From Isoptericola sp. BMS4 (lineage in GTDB: Bacteria > Actinomycetota > Actinomycetes > Actinomycetales > Cellulomonadaceae), in the NCBI RefSeq assembly GCF_011634835.1, contig NZ_SIRP01000001.1, positions 964,768 to 1,028,767 of the forward strand: a stretch of DNA of 64,000 nt, in the 5' to 3' direction. A program made the position numbers and the translations under genes. The notes under the pieces were generated by a model that did no database searches, was not told the DNA's origin, and saw only the letters and a program-made list of their open reading frames with translations. This document shows positions 44,488 through 53,021 of this stretch, in pieces; the first letter of the stretch is position 1, and every line of letters begins with the position of its first letter.

Positions 44488-46017
44488 ATGGCCCGCATCA
44501 CCGTGCCCACCGACCCCGTCGGAGCACTCGGCGACGCGTGGCGGACCTGCGTCGGCACCGGCCGGTTCGGCCTCGCGCTGCGTCAGGACTACCAGGAGTC
44601 GCTCGCGCTGACCCAGCGCGAGGTCGGGTTCCGCTACATCCGCGGCCACGGGCTGCTGTCCGACGACGTCGGCGTCCATCGCCCGTACGACGTCGCCGGC
44701 CATCGCGGCACGCGGTACGCGTTCAGCTACGTCGACCAGGTCGTCGACTCCTACCTCGGCCTCGGCATCAAGCCGTTCGTGGAGCTCGGTTTCATGCCGA
44801 CGGCGCTGGCGTCCGGTGACCAGACGGTGTTCTGGTGGCAGGGGAACGTCACCCCGCCTGCCGACCACCGCGAGTGGGCCGCCCTGGTGCGTGCCGTCGT
44901 CGCGCACCTGGTGGACCGGTACGGGCTCGACGAGGTGCGCACCTGGCCGATCGAGGTGTGGAACGAGCCTGACCTGCCGCAGTTCTGGGCGCCCGACGGC
45001 GACCCGCGGCAGGCCTACTTCCGGCTCTACGAGGCCGCGGCAGGCGCGGTCAAGGACGTGGACGCCTCGCTGCAGGTGGGCGGGCCCGGGCTCTCCCCGG
45101 CGGGCGACGACTGGTGGCAGCCGTTCGCGGACTTCGCCGCCGCCCGCGACGTCCCGGTCGACTTCGCTTCCGGGCACGCCTATGCGTCCGGCCCGGCGGG
45201 GCACGTTCCCTTCGGCACCTACCAGGCCGTGTACCCGACGGAGCACCTGCTCGAACGGTTCGCCGCGCCGGGGCGCCGCCTCGCGGGCACCGCCCTCGCG
45301 GACGTCCCCGTGCACATCACGGAGTTCAACACGAGCTACCGTCCCGACAACCCGGTGCACGACACCGCCTACAACGCGGCCTATCTGGCGCCCGTGCTCG
45401 CGGCGGGCGGCGACGTCGTCGACTCGTTCGCGTACTGGACCTTCAGCGACGTCTTCGAGGAGTCCGGCGTCCCGGCGTCGTTCCTGCACGGCGGGTTCGG
45501 CATGCTCGCGCACCGGCAGGTGAAGAAGCCCACGTTCCACCTGTACGCCTTCATGGCACGGATGGGCTCCGCCGTGCTGGCCCGCGGCGACGACCACCTC
45601 GTGACCCGTGACGAGGCGACCGGGCGGGTCACCGTGCTCGCCTGGCAGCCCGTCGGCGGCAGCGACGACCCGGTCGAGCCGGAGCGGCACGAGGTGCGCC
45701 TGGACGTGCCGGTCGCCGGCGACCGCGCCTTCGCGCTGCGCTCGGAGGTCGACGTCGAGCGCGGCAACGCCTGGGCGGCGTGGCGGGCCCTGGGGCGCCC
45801 GGCGTCCCCGACGGAGCGGCAGCTCGCCGCGCTGCACGAGGCAGCCGAACCGGTGCGGACCGCCGCGGCGCACGCCGTCGTCGACGGCCGCGTCGCGCTC
45901 GACCTCACCCTGGGCCGGCACGGGGTCACGCTCGTGGAGCTCGACCCGGTCGTGGACGAGACGCCGCCGTGGGTCGACGACGCCCGCGTCCTCGGACGGG
46001 GCCCGTACGGTGAGTGA
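44488..46017 (+). CDS. Glycoside hydrolase family 39 (beta-xylosidase-like)
   Basis: 509 residues. The (beta/alpha)8 barrel contains VWNEPD with the acid/base Glu160 and HITEFNTSY with the nucleophile Glu279, both as in GH39 XynB enzymes; QDYQESLALTQREVGFRYIRGHG near the N-terminus is also typical. A beta-rich C-terminal domain follows from about 340. There is no signal peptide, so it is cytoplasmic and probably releases xylose from imported xylo- or aldouronate-oligosaccharides. AAGGAG precedes ATG 44488. Confidence 0.92.
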   Translation: MARITVPTDPVGALGDAWRTCVGTGRFGLALRQDYQESLALTQREVGFRYIRGHGLLSDDVGVHRPYDVAGHRGTRYAFSYVDQVVDSYLGLGIKPFVELGFMPTALASGDQTVFWWQGNVTPPADHREWAALVRAVVAHLVDRYGLDEVRTWPIEVWNEPDLPQFWAPDGDPRQAYFRLYEAAAGAVKDVDASLQVGGPGLSPAGDDWWQPFADFAAARDVPVDFASGHAYASGPAGHVPFGTYQAVYPTEHLLERFAAPGRRLAGTALADVPVHITEFNTSYRPDNPVHDTAYNAAYLAPVLAAGGDVVDSFAYWTFSDVFEESGVPASFLHGGFGMLAHRQVKKPTFHLYAFMARMGSAVLARGDDHLVTRDEATGRVTVLAWQPVGGSDDPVEPERHEVRLDVPVAGDRAFALRSEVDVERGNAWAAWRALGRPASPTERQLAALHEAAEPVRTAAAHAVVDGRVALDLTLGRHGVTLVELDPVVDETPPWVDDARVLGRGPYGE

Positions 46018-46741
46018 CCTGACGACGCCGCCCGCCCGGGCCTTCGGCGACGGCACGTTCTCGCGCGTCACCGGCGTCGTCTACCACCACGTCGTCGTCG
46101 GCGCGCTGCTGTGCGTCGCGACGCTCCCGAGCGCGGCGCTGCTCCTGCTGCTGGACCGGTCGGCCGCGAGCCTGCCGATCGTCCCGCTGTGCCTGGTTCC
46201 GTACGGGCCCGCGCTGTCGGCGGCCCTGTACGCGCTGCGGGACCGTACGCTCGACCCGGACTCGACGACATCCCCGGCCCCGGCGCGGTCGTTCGTGCGC
46301 GGCTACCGGTCGAACGCCCTGGACGTGATGCGCCTGTGGGTTTCGGCCATGGTCGGTCTCGCGCTCGTCGCATTCGGCGTCGTGCACCGCGAGGCGGCCG
46401 GCCTGCCCGGCGGGTACGTCGCCGTCCTCGGGGTCATCGGGGCCGTCGGGCTGCTGTGGTTGCTGAATGCCGTGACGATCGCGTCGTTCTTCTCCTTCCG
46501 TACCCGCGACGCCGTGCGCCTGGCCGCGTACTACCTGATGCGTACCCCGGGAGTCACCGTGGGCCTGGTGGCCCTCGGCGTCATCGCGCTCGCCGTCGTG
46601 CGGTTCAGCTCCGAGCTGGTGCTCTGGCTCTTCGCGGTCGCCTGGGTGGCGTCGTGGCTCCGCCTCGGCGCCCCTCTGGTTAGGGACGTCGCCGAGCGCT
46701 TCACAGCGCCCGACGACGGGCATCGGCAACGTTCGGCGTGA
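46010..46741 (+). CDS. YesL-like DUF624 membrane protein
   Basis: 243 residues with five or six hydrophobic helices and a polar loop, resembling YesL, a membrane protein regularly encoded beside LplB/YtcP-type importers and pectin or xylan genes in Gram-positives. Its function is unknown. GTG 46010 overlaps the end of the GH39 gene by eight bases, so it belongs to the same operon and is its last gene. Confidence 0.82.
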   Translation: MSDLTTPPARAFGDGTFSRVTGVVYHHVVVGALLCVATLPSAALLLLLDRSAASLPIVPLCLVPYGPALSAALYALRDRTLDPDSTTSPAPARSFVRGYRSNALDVMRLWVSAMVGLALVAFGVVHREAAGLPGGYVAVLGVIGAVGLLWLLNAVTIASFFSFRTRDAVRLAAYYLMRTPGVTVGLVALGVIALAVVRFSSELVLWLFAVAWVASWLRLGAPLVRDVAERFTAPDDGHRQRSA

Positions 46742-46768
46742 CGGCACTCGGCCCTTCCTGGAGCTCCG

Positions 46769-47659
46769 GTGGACGATGCGGCCGCCCAGGGGACCGGGTG
46801 TGGAACACTGTCCGAGATGAGAACGACTCTCAACGCGACGCAGCGTGACGCCCTGACCTGCGCGGAGACCCTGCAGGACGTGCTCGGCACGCTCGAGGCG
46901 CTCGACGACCTCGGCCCGTCGCCGCACGTGGACGCGACCTTCGGGCGCCTGGTACGGACCGTCGTCGAGACCCCCGAGCGGCTCGCCGACGCCGTGCTCG
47001 ACCGGCTCGAGCCGGCCCGGTTCCGGCGGATCAGCGGCCTGGGCGAGCACGCCCTGGAGACCGCGTGGGCGGAGCGGATCCGGTCCGGCACCCGGCTGGC
47101 CGCGTTCCCGTATCGCGACAACTACGAGCACCTGAGCGCGCTGGAGGCCGGCCTGCTGCGCCGTACCGGCCCGGCGTCGTCCGTCGCGTTCCTCGGCGCG
47201 GGGCCGCTGCCGCTCAGTGCGGTGCTCCTGGCCCGGCGGCTCGGCGCGGCCGTGACCGGGCTCGACCGGGACGCGGCCGCGGTCGCCGACGCCCGCGCGA
47301 TCGCCCCGCACCTGCTCGCGCAGCGTCCCCCGCGCGCCCGCGGGGCCGGCCCAGGCGGCGCGGGGGTCACCTTCGAGGAGGCCGACGCGTACGACGCCGA
47401 CCTGACGGCCTACGACACCGTCGTCGTCGCGGCGCTGGTCGGCGAGTCCGCCGACGACAAGCGGCGGCTGCTCGACCACCTCGCCGCCGCCACCCGCCCC
47501 GGCACCGTGGTCCTGGTCCGCAGTGCCCGCGGCCTGCGGACCCTGCTCTACCCGGCCGTCCCCCTCGACGCGCTGCGCGGGTTCGAGGTCCTCGACGTCG
47601 TCCACCCCACCGACGACGTCATCAACTCCGTCGTCGTCGCGCGGCGGAAGTCGTCGTGA
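46769..47659 (+). CDS. Nicotianamine synthase-like protein
   Basis: 296 residues from GTG 46769 (TGGAG five bases upstream); ATG 46817 would give 280. The core matches the nicotianamine synthase family: YRDNYEHLSALEAGLL, then VAFLGAGPLPLSAVLLARRLG (the S-adenosylmethionine site), LTGLDRD-like VTGLDRDAAAVADARAI and RSARGLRTLLYPAV. Family enzymes transfer aminobutyrate units from SAM to build metal chelators; bacterial CntL makes the staphylopine precursor. No opine dehydrogenase (CntM), racemase or metal ABC transporter lies nearby, so the product is uncertain. Confidence 0.78.
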   Translation: MDDAAAQGTGCGTLSEMRTTLNATQRDALTCAETLQDVLGTLEALDDLGPSPHVDATFGRLVRTVVETPERLADAVLDRLEPARFRRISGLGEHALETAWAERIRSGTRLAAFPYRDNYEHLSALEAGLLRRTGPASSVAFLGAGPLPLSAVLLARRLGAAVTGLDRDAAAVADARAIAPHLLAQRPPRARGAGPGGAGVTFEEADAYDADLTAYDTVVVAALVGESADDKRRLLDHLAAATRPGTVVLVRSARGLRTLLYPAVPLDALRGFEVLDVVHPTDDVINSVVVARRKSS

Positions 47660-47663
47660 CCGG

Positions 47664-48245
47664 TCATGCGCGGTAGGGGCGGAGCAGCTGGGCGAGGCGT
47701 GCTCGGAGGAAGGTGGCGAGCGTGCCGTCGCGGTGGATGGCCCAGCCGATCATGGCCCCGTGGTAGGTGATCTCCACGAGCTCGGCCAGAGCCCGGATGT
47801 CGGTGCTCGGCCGAAGCTCGTCGGTCTCCACCGCCTGGTGGAGTCGTTCGGTGATCTTGGCGCGGAGGCGTACCGCGCCGTCCCTGGTGGACTCGTGGAA
47901 CTCGGTGTCCGCCAGGGCGATCTGAAGGAGTGAGACCGAGTTGGCCATCTCCTCGGCGGTCGTCTCGTCGTCGACCGTGTGCACCAGTCCCGCGACGAGC
48001 CGGTCGAGCACGGGGCCGGCGACGGGAGCCTCGTCCATCCCGTCCACCCATCGTTCGACGGCCCACCTGTCCGCGGCGAGGAGGAGCGCGCGCTTGGAGC
48101 CGAATCGCTGCACCAGGGTCGATGCGGACAGTCCGACCTCGAGGCCGGCAGCGGCGAGGGTGAAGCGTTCGGGTCCGATGCGCTGGACGAGGCGGTGAAT
48201 CGTTGCCAGGACCTCGGTGTCGTCGATGGTCTTGGTGCGAGGCAT
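47664..48245 (-). CDS. TetR-family transcriptional regulator
   Basis: 193 residues. The N-terminal helix-turn-helix is FTLAAAGLEVGLSASTLVQRFGSKRALLLAA; the rest is a helical ligand domain. Its start codon overlaps the stop of the DHFR-like gene (ATGA), forming a two-gene operon, and an inverted repeat at that operon's start is the likely operator, so it probably represses itself and the reductase. Confidence 0.9.
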   Translation of the reverse strand: MPRTKTIDDTEVLATIHRLVQRIGPERFTLAAAGLEVGLSASTLVQRFGSKRALLLAADRWAVERWVDGMDEAPVAGPVLDRLVAGLVHTVDDETTAEEMANSVSLLQIALADTEFHESTRDGAVRLRAKITERLHQAVETDELRPSTDIRALAELVEITYHGAMIGWAIHRDGTLATFLRARLAQLLRPYRA

Positions 48246-48781
48246 CAGCTGACAGGGAAGCGGTAGACGGACTGGACGGCGCCCTCGGCCGTCGTCGTCG
48301 ACTCGACCAGCTCGGCGCGCAGTGGCCCGGGCGTGCGCCCGAAGAGCGGGATCCCCTCCCCGAGGAGAACGGGCACCCGCGTGATCGTGAGGTCGGACAG
48401 CAGTCCGGCGGTGAGGAACGTCTGCACCGTCCTCCCTCCGTCCGCGTAGGCGCGGTTCGCTCCGGTCTCGGAAAGTGCTGAGCGAAGGGAGCGGAGATCG
48501 GGGTGAACCGTGACGCGCGAGCGCCCCATGTCCTGGTGCCGGCCGGCAGGCAGGCTGGTGGAGAGGACGTGGATCGGTGTGCCGCGGTAGTAGTCCGGCG
48601 CAGACCTTCGCATCGTGTCGTAGCTCTTGCGCCCCATCGCCAATGCGTCCATGGAGGCGAAGAAGGTGTCGAAACCGGTGTTGTCGAACACCGTCAACCA
48701 GTCGAGCTCACCGTGAGGGCCGGCGATGTACCCGTCGAGGCTGCAGCCGAGGAAGGCGTGGAACGTCGTCATGGCGGCCAT
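48245..48781 (-). CDS. Dihydrofolate-reductase-family protein (RibD C-terminal-like)
   Basis: 178 residues. It has SLDGYIAGPHGELDWL at the N-terminus, ALAMGRKSYDTM, YADGGRTVQTFLTAGLLSDLTIT and VPVLLGEGIPLFG, the standard layout of the YwjB/RibD-like NADPH reductase family rather than true FolA. The substrate is unknown. The ATG at 48781 (or 48772) has no ribosome-binding site and follows a TATAAA element by about 17 nt, so the message may be nearly leaderless. It is encoded before the TetR gene. Confidence 0.88.
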   Translation of the reverse strand: MAAMTTFHAFLGCSLDGYIAGPHGELDWLTVFDNTGFDTFFASMDALAMGRKSYDTMRRSAPDYYRGTPIHVLSTSLPAGRHQDMGRSRVTVHPDLRSLRSALSETGANRAYADGGRTVQTFLTAGLLSDLTITRVPVLLGEGIPLFGRTPGPLRAELVESTTTAEGAVQSVYRFPVS

Positions 48782-48782
48782 G

Positions 48783-48803
48783 ATAAACGAACATAAGTTT
48801 ATA
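48783..48803. promoter_or_regulatory. Promoter/operator of the DHFR-like-tetR operon
   Basis: ATAAAC and GTTTAT form a dyad with an 8-bp spacer (GAACATAA) in an AT-rich patch directly upstream of the DHFR-like start. TATAAA at 48798-48803 (minus strand) is a good -10 candidate overlapped by the dyad. Confidence 0.55.
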
Positions 48804-48829
48804 TTCGTGACCGTCGGCGTCGCGGCGCG

Positions 48830-49663
48830 TCAGACGCGGCGGCGGAACGCCACGACGGCGAGCGTGCCGAAGACGAGCAGGAAGCCCGCGCTCCAGGCCA
48901 GCGACGCCGCGACGGGGCCGGCGACGGGGCCGCCGAGCAGCAGGCCGCGGCACGCCTCGATGACGTGGCTGACCGGGTTCACCTCCGCCCAGGCGCGCAG
49001 CCAGTCCGGCATGGTTCCCGCGGGCGCGGCCATGCTGGTGCCGAACACGAGCGGGAACGGCAGCAGGAACCCGACCGTGGACACCAGCGTCTCGTCGCGC
49101 AGGAGCACGGCGACCAGCACGGTCAGCCAGCTCAGCGAGAACCCGAACCCGATCGCGAGGCCCGTCGCGGCGAGCGCCGAGCCGAAGCCGGTCTCGACCC
49201 GGAACCCGAGCGCGTACCCGACGCCGAACAGCACGACCACGGCGACGACGTAGCGGATCGCGTCGGCGAGCACCGAGCCGAGGAGGATCGACGTCCGGGG
49301 GACCGGCATGCTGCGGAACCGGTCGAACACGCCCTTCTTCATGTCGACGACGATGTGGAGCCCGGTAGCGACCTGCCCGGCCAGGACGGTGGTGAGCACG
49401 AGGATCCCGGGGAACAGGTACTGCAGGTACTCCTGGGTCGACCCGGCGACGGCGCCGCCGAACAGGTAGACGAACAGCACCAGGAACAGCACCGGCAGGA
49501 TCAGGGCGTCGAGCAGGACACCGGGGTTGCGCCGCGTCTTCGTGAGGCTGCGGCCGGCGAGGGCGAGGCTGTGCCGCAGCAGCGGCCAGGGCCGGGGCGT
49601 GGGGGCGCCGGGGCCACCGGCGACCCTCGACCGGCCGGTCGCCGCGGTGGACGTGCTGGTCAT
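48830..49663 (-). CDS. ABC-2 type exporter permease (DrrB-like)
   Basis: 277 residues with six helices and the ABC-2 membrane layout (LDALILPVLFLVLFVYLFGGAV, FPGILVLTTVLAGQVATGLHIV, a long MKKGVFDRFRSMPVPRTSIL loop). It partners the DrrA-like ATPase whose stop overlaps its start by four bases. Such pairs export hydrophobic drugs or lipids. Confidence 0.93.
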   Translation of the reverse strand: MTSTSTAATGRSRVAGGPGAPTPRPWPLLRHSLALAGRSLTKTRRNPGVLLDALILPVLFLVLFVYLFGGAVAGSTQEYLQYLFPGILVLTTVLAGQVATGLHIVVDMKKGVFDRFRSMPVPRTSILLGSVLADAIRYVVAVVVLFGVGYALGFRVETGFGSALAATGLAIGFGFSLSWLTVLVAVLLRDETLVSTVGFLLPFPLVFGTSMAAPAGTMPDWLRAWAEVNPVSHVIEACRGLLLGGPVAGPVAASLAWSAGFLLVFGTLAVVAFRRRV

Positions 49664-50622
49664 GAGTCCTCCTGTGTGGTCGTGGTGCGTCCGGCGTCGT
49701 GGCCGGTGAGCGTGAAGAAGGCTTCGTCGAGGCTCGGCAGGCGCAGGGCCAGCTCGGTGACGTCCATGCCGGCGCGCTCCAGCTCGCGCACGATGCCGGC
49801 GAAGGCCCGCCCGTCGTCGACCGGCGCGGTGACGACGCCGCCGCGCGACCGGTCGACCGGGTGACCCGTGACGCGCCGGACGACGTCGGCGGCGTCGGCC
49901 GTGCGCGCGGGGTCGCGGGGCCGGACGACGACCGTCTGCCCGCCCACGTGCTGCTTGAGGCCGGCGGGGGAGTCGTGGGCGATCACGCGCCCCTGGTCGA
50001 TGACGGTGATCTCGTCGGCGAGGGCGTCCGCCTCCTCGAGGTACTGGGTGGTGAGCAGCACCGTCGTGCCGTCGTCAGCCAGGGAGCGGATGGTGCGCCA
50101 CAGCTCCTCGCGCTTGCCGGGGTCGAGCCCCGTCGTGGGCTCGTCGAGGAAGAGGACGCGCGGGGCGCCCACCAGGCTCGCGGCCAGGTCGAGGCGCCGC
50201 CGCATGCCTCCCGAGTAGGTGGAGGCCCGCCGCCCGGCGGCGTCCGCGAGGCCGAACCGGTCCAGCAGGCGCGCGGCTCGGTCGCGGGCGTCGGGGCCCG
50301 TGAGGTCGAGCAGGCGGCCGAACAGCACGAGGTTCTCGGTGCCGGTGAGGTCCTCGTCGACGGTGGCGTACTGGCCGGTGAGCCCGACGATGCGCCGCGC
50401 CGCGACGGGGTCGCGCAGCACGTCGACGCCGTCCACCACGGCGCGCCCCGCGTCGGGGCGCAGCAGGGTCGCGAGGATCCGGATGGCCGTCGTCTTACCG
50501 GCGCCGTTGGGCCCGAGGACGCCGAGCACGGTGCCGGGCCGCGCCTGCAGGTCGACGCCGTCGAGCGCCGTCGTCCCTCCGTACCGCTTGACCAGGCCCT
50601 CGGCCTCGAATGCGGGCCTCAT
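49660..50622 (-). CDS. ABC transporter ATP-binding protein (DrrA-like)
   Basis: 320 residues. Walker A is GPNGAGKTT, the Q-loop region is GLTGQYATVDEDLTGTENL, the signature is YSGGMRRRLDLA, and Walker B is VLFLDEPTTGLDP. The C-terminal extension (about 225-320) ending in LPSLDEAFFTLTGH is a DrrA hallmark. It is coupled to both neighbours by ATGA overlaps, with the flavin oxidase upstream and the permease downstream. Confidence 0.94.
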   Translation of the reverse strand: MRPAFEAEGLVKRYGGTTALDGVDLQARPGTVLGVLGPNGAGKTTAIRILATLLRPDAGRAVVDGVDVLRDPVAARRIVGLTGQYATVDEDLTGTENLVLFGRLLDLTGPDARDRAARLLDRFGLADAAGRRASTYSGGMRRRLDLAASLVGAPRVLFLDEPTTGLDPGKREELWRTIRSLADDGTTVLLTTQYLEEADALADEITVIDQGRVIAHDSPAGLKQHVGGQTVVVRPRDPARTADAADVVRRVTGHPVDRSRGGVVTAPVDDGRAFAGIVRELERAGMDVTELALRLPSLDEAFFTLTGHDAGRTTTTQEDS

Positions 50623-52028
50623 GCGCCCATCTCCGGCGTCCGTGCCGCGACCTCGTCACGCGGAGCGACGTCGAGACCGCCGCGGAAGAGGCGGTCCGGG
50701 TCGTAGGCGCGCCTGACGGCGCGCAGCCGGGCGAGCGTGGCGGGCGGGTAGGCCGCGCGCACGTCGGCGTCGGTCGCGGACCCCTGGAAGTTGGCGTACG
50801 CGCCGGTGCCGTGCGCGGCCACGGCGTGCCAGTCGGCGAGGGCGTCGTCGACCGCGTCGTCCGTCGCGTCGGCGGGCAGCATCGCGGCGCCGACCACCAG
50901 CGCCTCGGCGTCGCGGTGGGCGAACGCCGTCTCGTCGGGCAGCAGCCGCGAGACCGCGCCGCCCAGGGCGCGCAGCGCCAGGGCCATCGGCCGGTCGCCG
51001 GCGAGCACGGCGGCCAGGTCGGCGGCGACGGCGTCGTCCAGGGCGGGCACCAGGACGTTGCGCGCGACGACGCGCGCCCCGGGCGCGTGGCCGCCGGTGT
51101 CGAGGACGTCGGCGAAACCGACCGTGGCGACCGACGAACCGGTCACCGTCCCGATCCCCAGCAGGGGCTCCACCGCCCGGTCCGCGGCCGCGGGATCCTC
51201 GTGCGCGGCGCACAGCAGCACCGTCGCCGACGCCGGGGCCCCGTGCATCGCGGGCACGAGCACCAGGGTGCTGCTGAGCTCCTCGGGCGCCGCCCGCATG
51301 ACGTCGCGCCAGCCGCGCACGAGCGCGGCGGCGTCGTCGGGCGCGTACGACACGCTGCCGAACCGCACGTCGCCGACCCGCTGTGCCACGAAGTCGAAGG
51401 CCGTCACGACGCCGACGCCCCCGCCACCGCCCCGCAGCGCCCAGAACAGCCCGGAGTGCCGCTCGGGGCTCGTGACAACCTCCCGGCCGTCGGCGGTGAC
51501 CACGCGGGCCGCGACGAGGGAGTCGACCGTCAGCCCGTGCCGGCGGACCATCCACCCGATGCCGCCGCCCAGCGTCAGCCCGCCGACGCCGACGCTCGCG
51601 GTGTCGCCCGTCGTGAGCCCCAGCCCGTGCGGCGCCAGCGCGGCGGCGACCCGGCCCCAGGTCGCGCCGGCCCCGACGCGCACGACGCGCCGGGCGGGGT
51701 CGACGACCTCGACGGCGTCTAGGTGCGCCAGGTCGAGGACCATGCCGCCGTCGTTCGTGCTGTGACCGGCCATGCTGTGCCCGCCCGAGCGCACCGTCAG
51801 GGTCAGGCCCGCGAGCCGCGCGTGCCGGACGGCGCAGGCCACCTCGCCGGTGTCGCGCGGCCGCACGACCAGCGCCGGGCGCCCGACCTTCCCGGGCGTG
51901 GTGCTCGCCGCGGCGTAGCCGTCGTCGCCGGGCAGGAGCACCTCGCCCAGCCCGGGGCCCGGGGCCGGGGCGCTCGGTCGTTCTGCGGTGCGGACGGTCC
52001 TGGTGGGGTGCGGGACGCTGCGGTTCAT
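50619..52028 (-). CDS. FAD-binding oxidoreductase (berberine-bridge/6-hydroxynicotine oxidase-like)
   Basis: 469 residues. It has a PCMH-type FAD domain with VRSGGHSMAGHS, in which the first His is the usual 8-alpha-linked flavin site, and GDTASVGVGGLTLGGGIGW; the C-terminal BBE-like segment includes ANFQGSATDADVRAAYPPATLARL and YDPDRLFRGG. It oxidises an unknown small molecule with O2. The DrrA-like ATPase start overlaps its stop, so oxidase and exporter form one operon, suggesting modification and export of the same or a related compound. Confidence 0.9.
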   Translation of the reverse strand: MNRSVPHPTRTVRTAERPSAPAPGPGLGEVLLPGDDGYAAASTTPGKVGRPALVVRPRDTGEVACAVRHARLAGLTLTVRSGGHSMAGHSTNDGGMVLDLAHLDAVEVVDPARRVVRVGAGATWGRVAAALAPHGLGLTTGDTASVGVGGLTLGGGIGWMVRRHGLTVDSLVAARVVTADGREVVTSPERHSGLFWALRGGGGGVGVVTAFDFVAQRVGDVRFGSVSYAPDDAAALVRGWRDVMRAAPEELSSTLVLVPAMHGAPASATVLLCAAHEDPAAADRAVEPLLGIGTVTGSSVATVGFADVLDTGGHAPGARVVARNVLVPALDDAVAADLAAVLAGDRPMALALRALGGAVSRLLPDETAFAHRDAEALVVGAAMLPADATDDAVDDALADWHAVAAHGTGAYANFQGSATDADVRAAYPPATLARLRAVRRAYDPDRLFRGGLDVAPRDEVAARTPEMGA

Positions 52029-52247
52029 GCTCGGTCACCTCCGTGGTCGGCGTGGCCCGGCCGCGGCGGCCGTGCCCTGACCCTCCCGATCCTTCGCGGC
52101 GCCCGGGCCGGCGTCGTCGTCCGCGCGGAGTCACCTGGGCCTACCGCCGGGGCGGCAGCGGCCCCGGCGCCTACCGCGCGGGGAGCAGGCGGGACCTGCT
52201 CCCGGTGCGGGACGCGCCCGGCGCCACGGCCTCCTACGCTGTGGACC

Positions 52248-53021
52248 GTGCGGACGGATCGAGGCTGGCGACGCTTCTACGCCACGGGGTGGCTGATCTC
52301 CCTGGGGGTCGGCGCGGTGGCCTTCGCCGTCTGGCAGGCGTACGTGCGCGAGGTGGAGCAGCGCGCCGAGGAGGCCGAGCGCACCCGCGACGAGACCGCA
52401 CGCCGGCGTGCGGTCGAGGAGCGGCTGCGCATCGCCCGCGAGCTGCACGACTCGCTCACCCACAGCATCTCCGTGGTCACGGTGCAGGCCGGTGTCGCCG
52501 TGCACCTGGCTCGCAAGCGCGGCGAGGAGCCGACCGCGGCCGTGCTCGCGATCCAGGAGGCCGGGCACGACGCGGCCCGGGAGCTGCGCTCGACGCTCGA
52601 CGTGCTGCGCCGCGACGACGGTGCGGACGGCGTGGGGCTGGCCCGCCTCGACACCCTCGTCGAGCGGGTCCGTGCCTCCGGCGTCCCTGTCGCCGTGACG
52701 GTGACGGGGGAACGCCGCCCCCTGCCGCCCGACGTCGACCGCACCGCGTACCGCGTGGTGCAGGAGGCGCTGACCAACGTGGCGCGCCACGCCGGCGACG
52801 CGTCCGCGACCGTGCGTCTGGCCTACGGCCCCGGCGTGCTCACCGTGCGGGTGGACGACGACGGGCGCGGCGCCGGGCGCCCGCCGACGCCGGGGCACGG
52901 GCTGACCGGGATGCACGAGCGCGTGACCGCCCTGGGTGGGCGGCTGACCGCCGAGCCGGGCGAGACCCGCGGGTTCTCCGTGGCCGCCGAGCTGCCGCTC
53001 GCGCCGGAGGCGCGCTCGTGA
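52248..53021 (+). CDS. Two-component sensor histidine kinase (NarL-partner type)
   Basis: 257 residues from GTG 52248. One N-terminal membrane helix (about 12-32), a coiled linker, a HisKA_3 domain with LRIARELHDSL (His67 phosphorylated), and an HATPase domain (VVQEALTNVARHA N-box, DDDGRGAG and GHGLTGMHERV G-boxes). Without a large extracytoplasmic sensor it may read the membrane or a partner such as the divergently encoded exporter. Its stop overlaps the response-regulator start (GTGA). Confidence 0.9.
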   Translation: MRTDRGWRRFYATGWLISLGVGAVAFAVWQAYVREVEQRAEEAERTRDETARRRAVEERLRIARELHDSLTHSISVVTVQAGVAVHLARKRGEEPTAAVLAIQEAGHDAARELRSTLDVLRRDDGADGVGLARLDTLVERVRASGVPVAVTVTGERRPLPPDVDRTAYRVVQEALTNVARHAGDASATVRLAYGPGVLTVRVDDDGRGAGRPPTPGHGLTGMHERVTALGGRLTAEPGETRGFSVAAELPLAPEARS

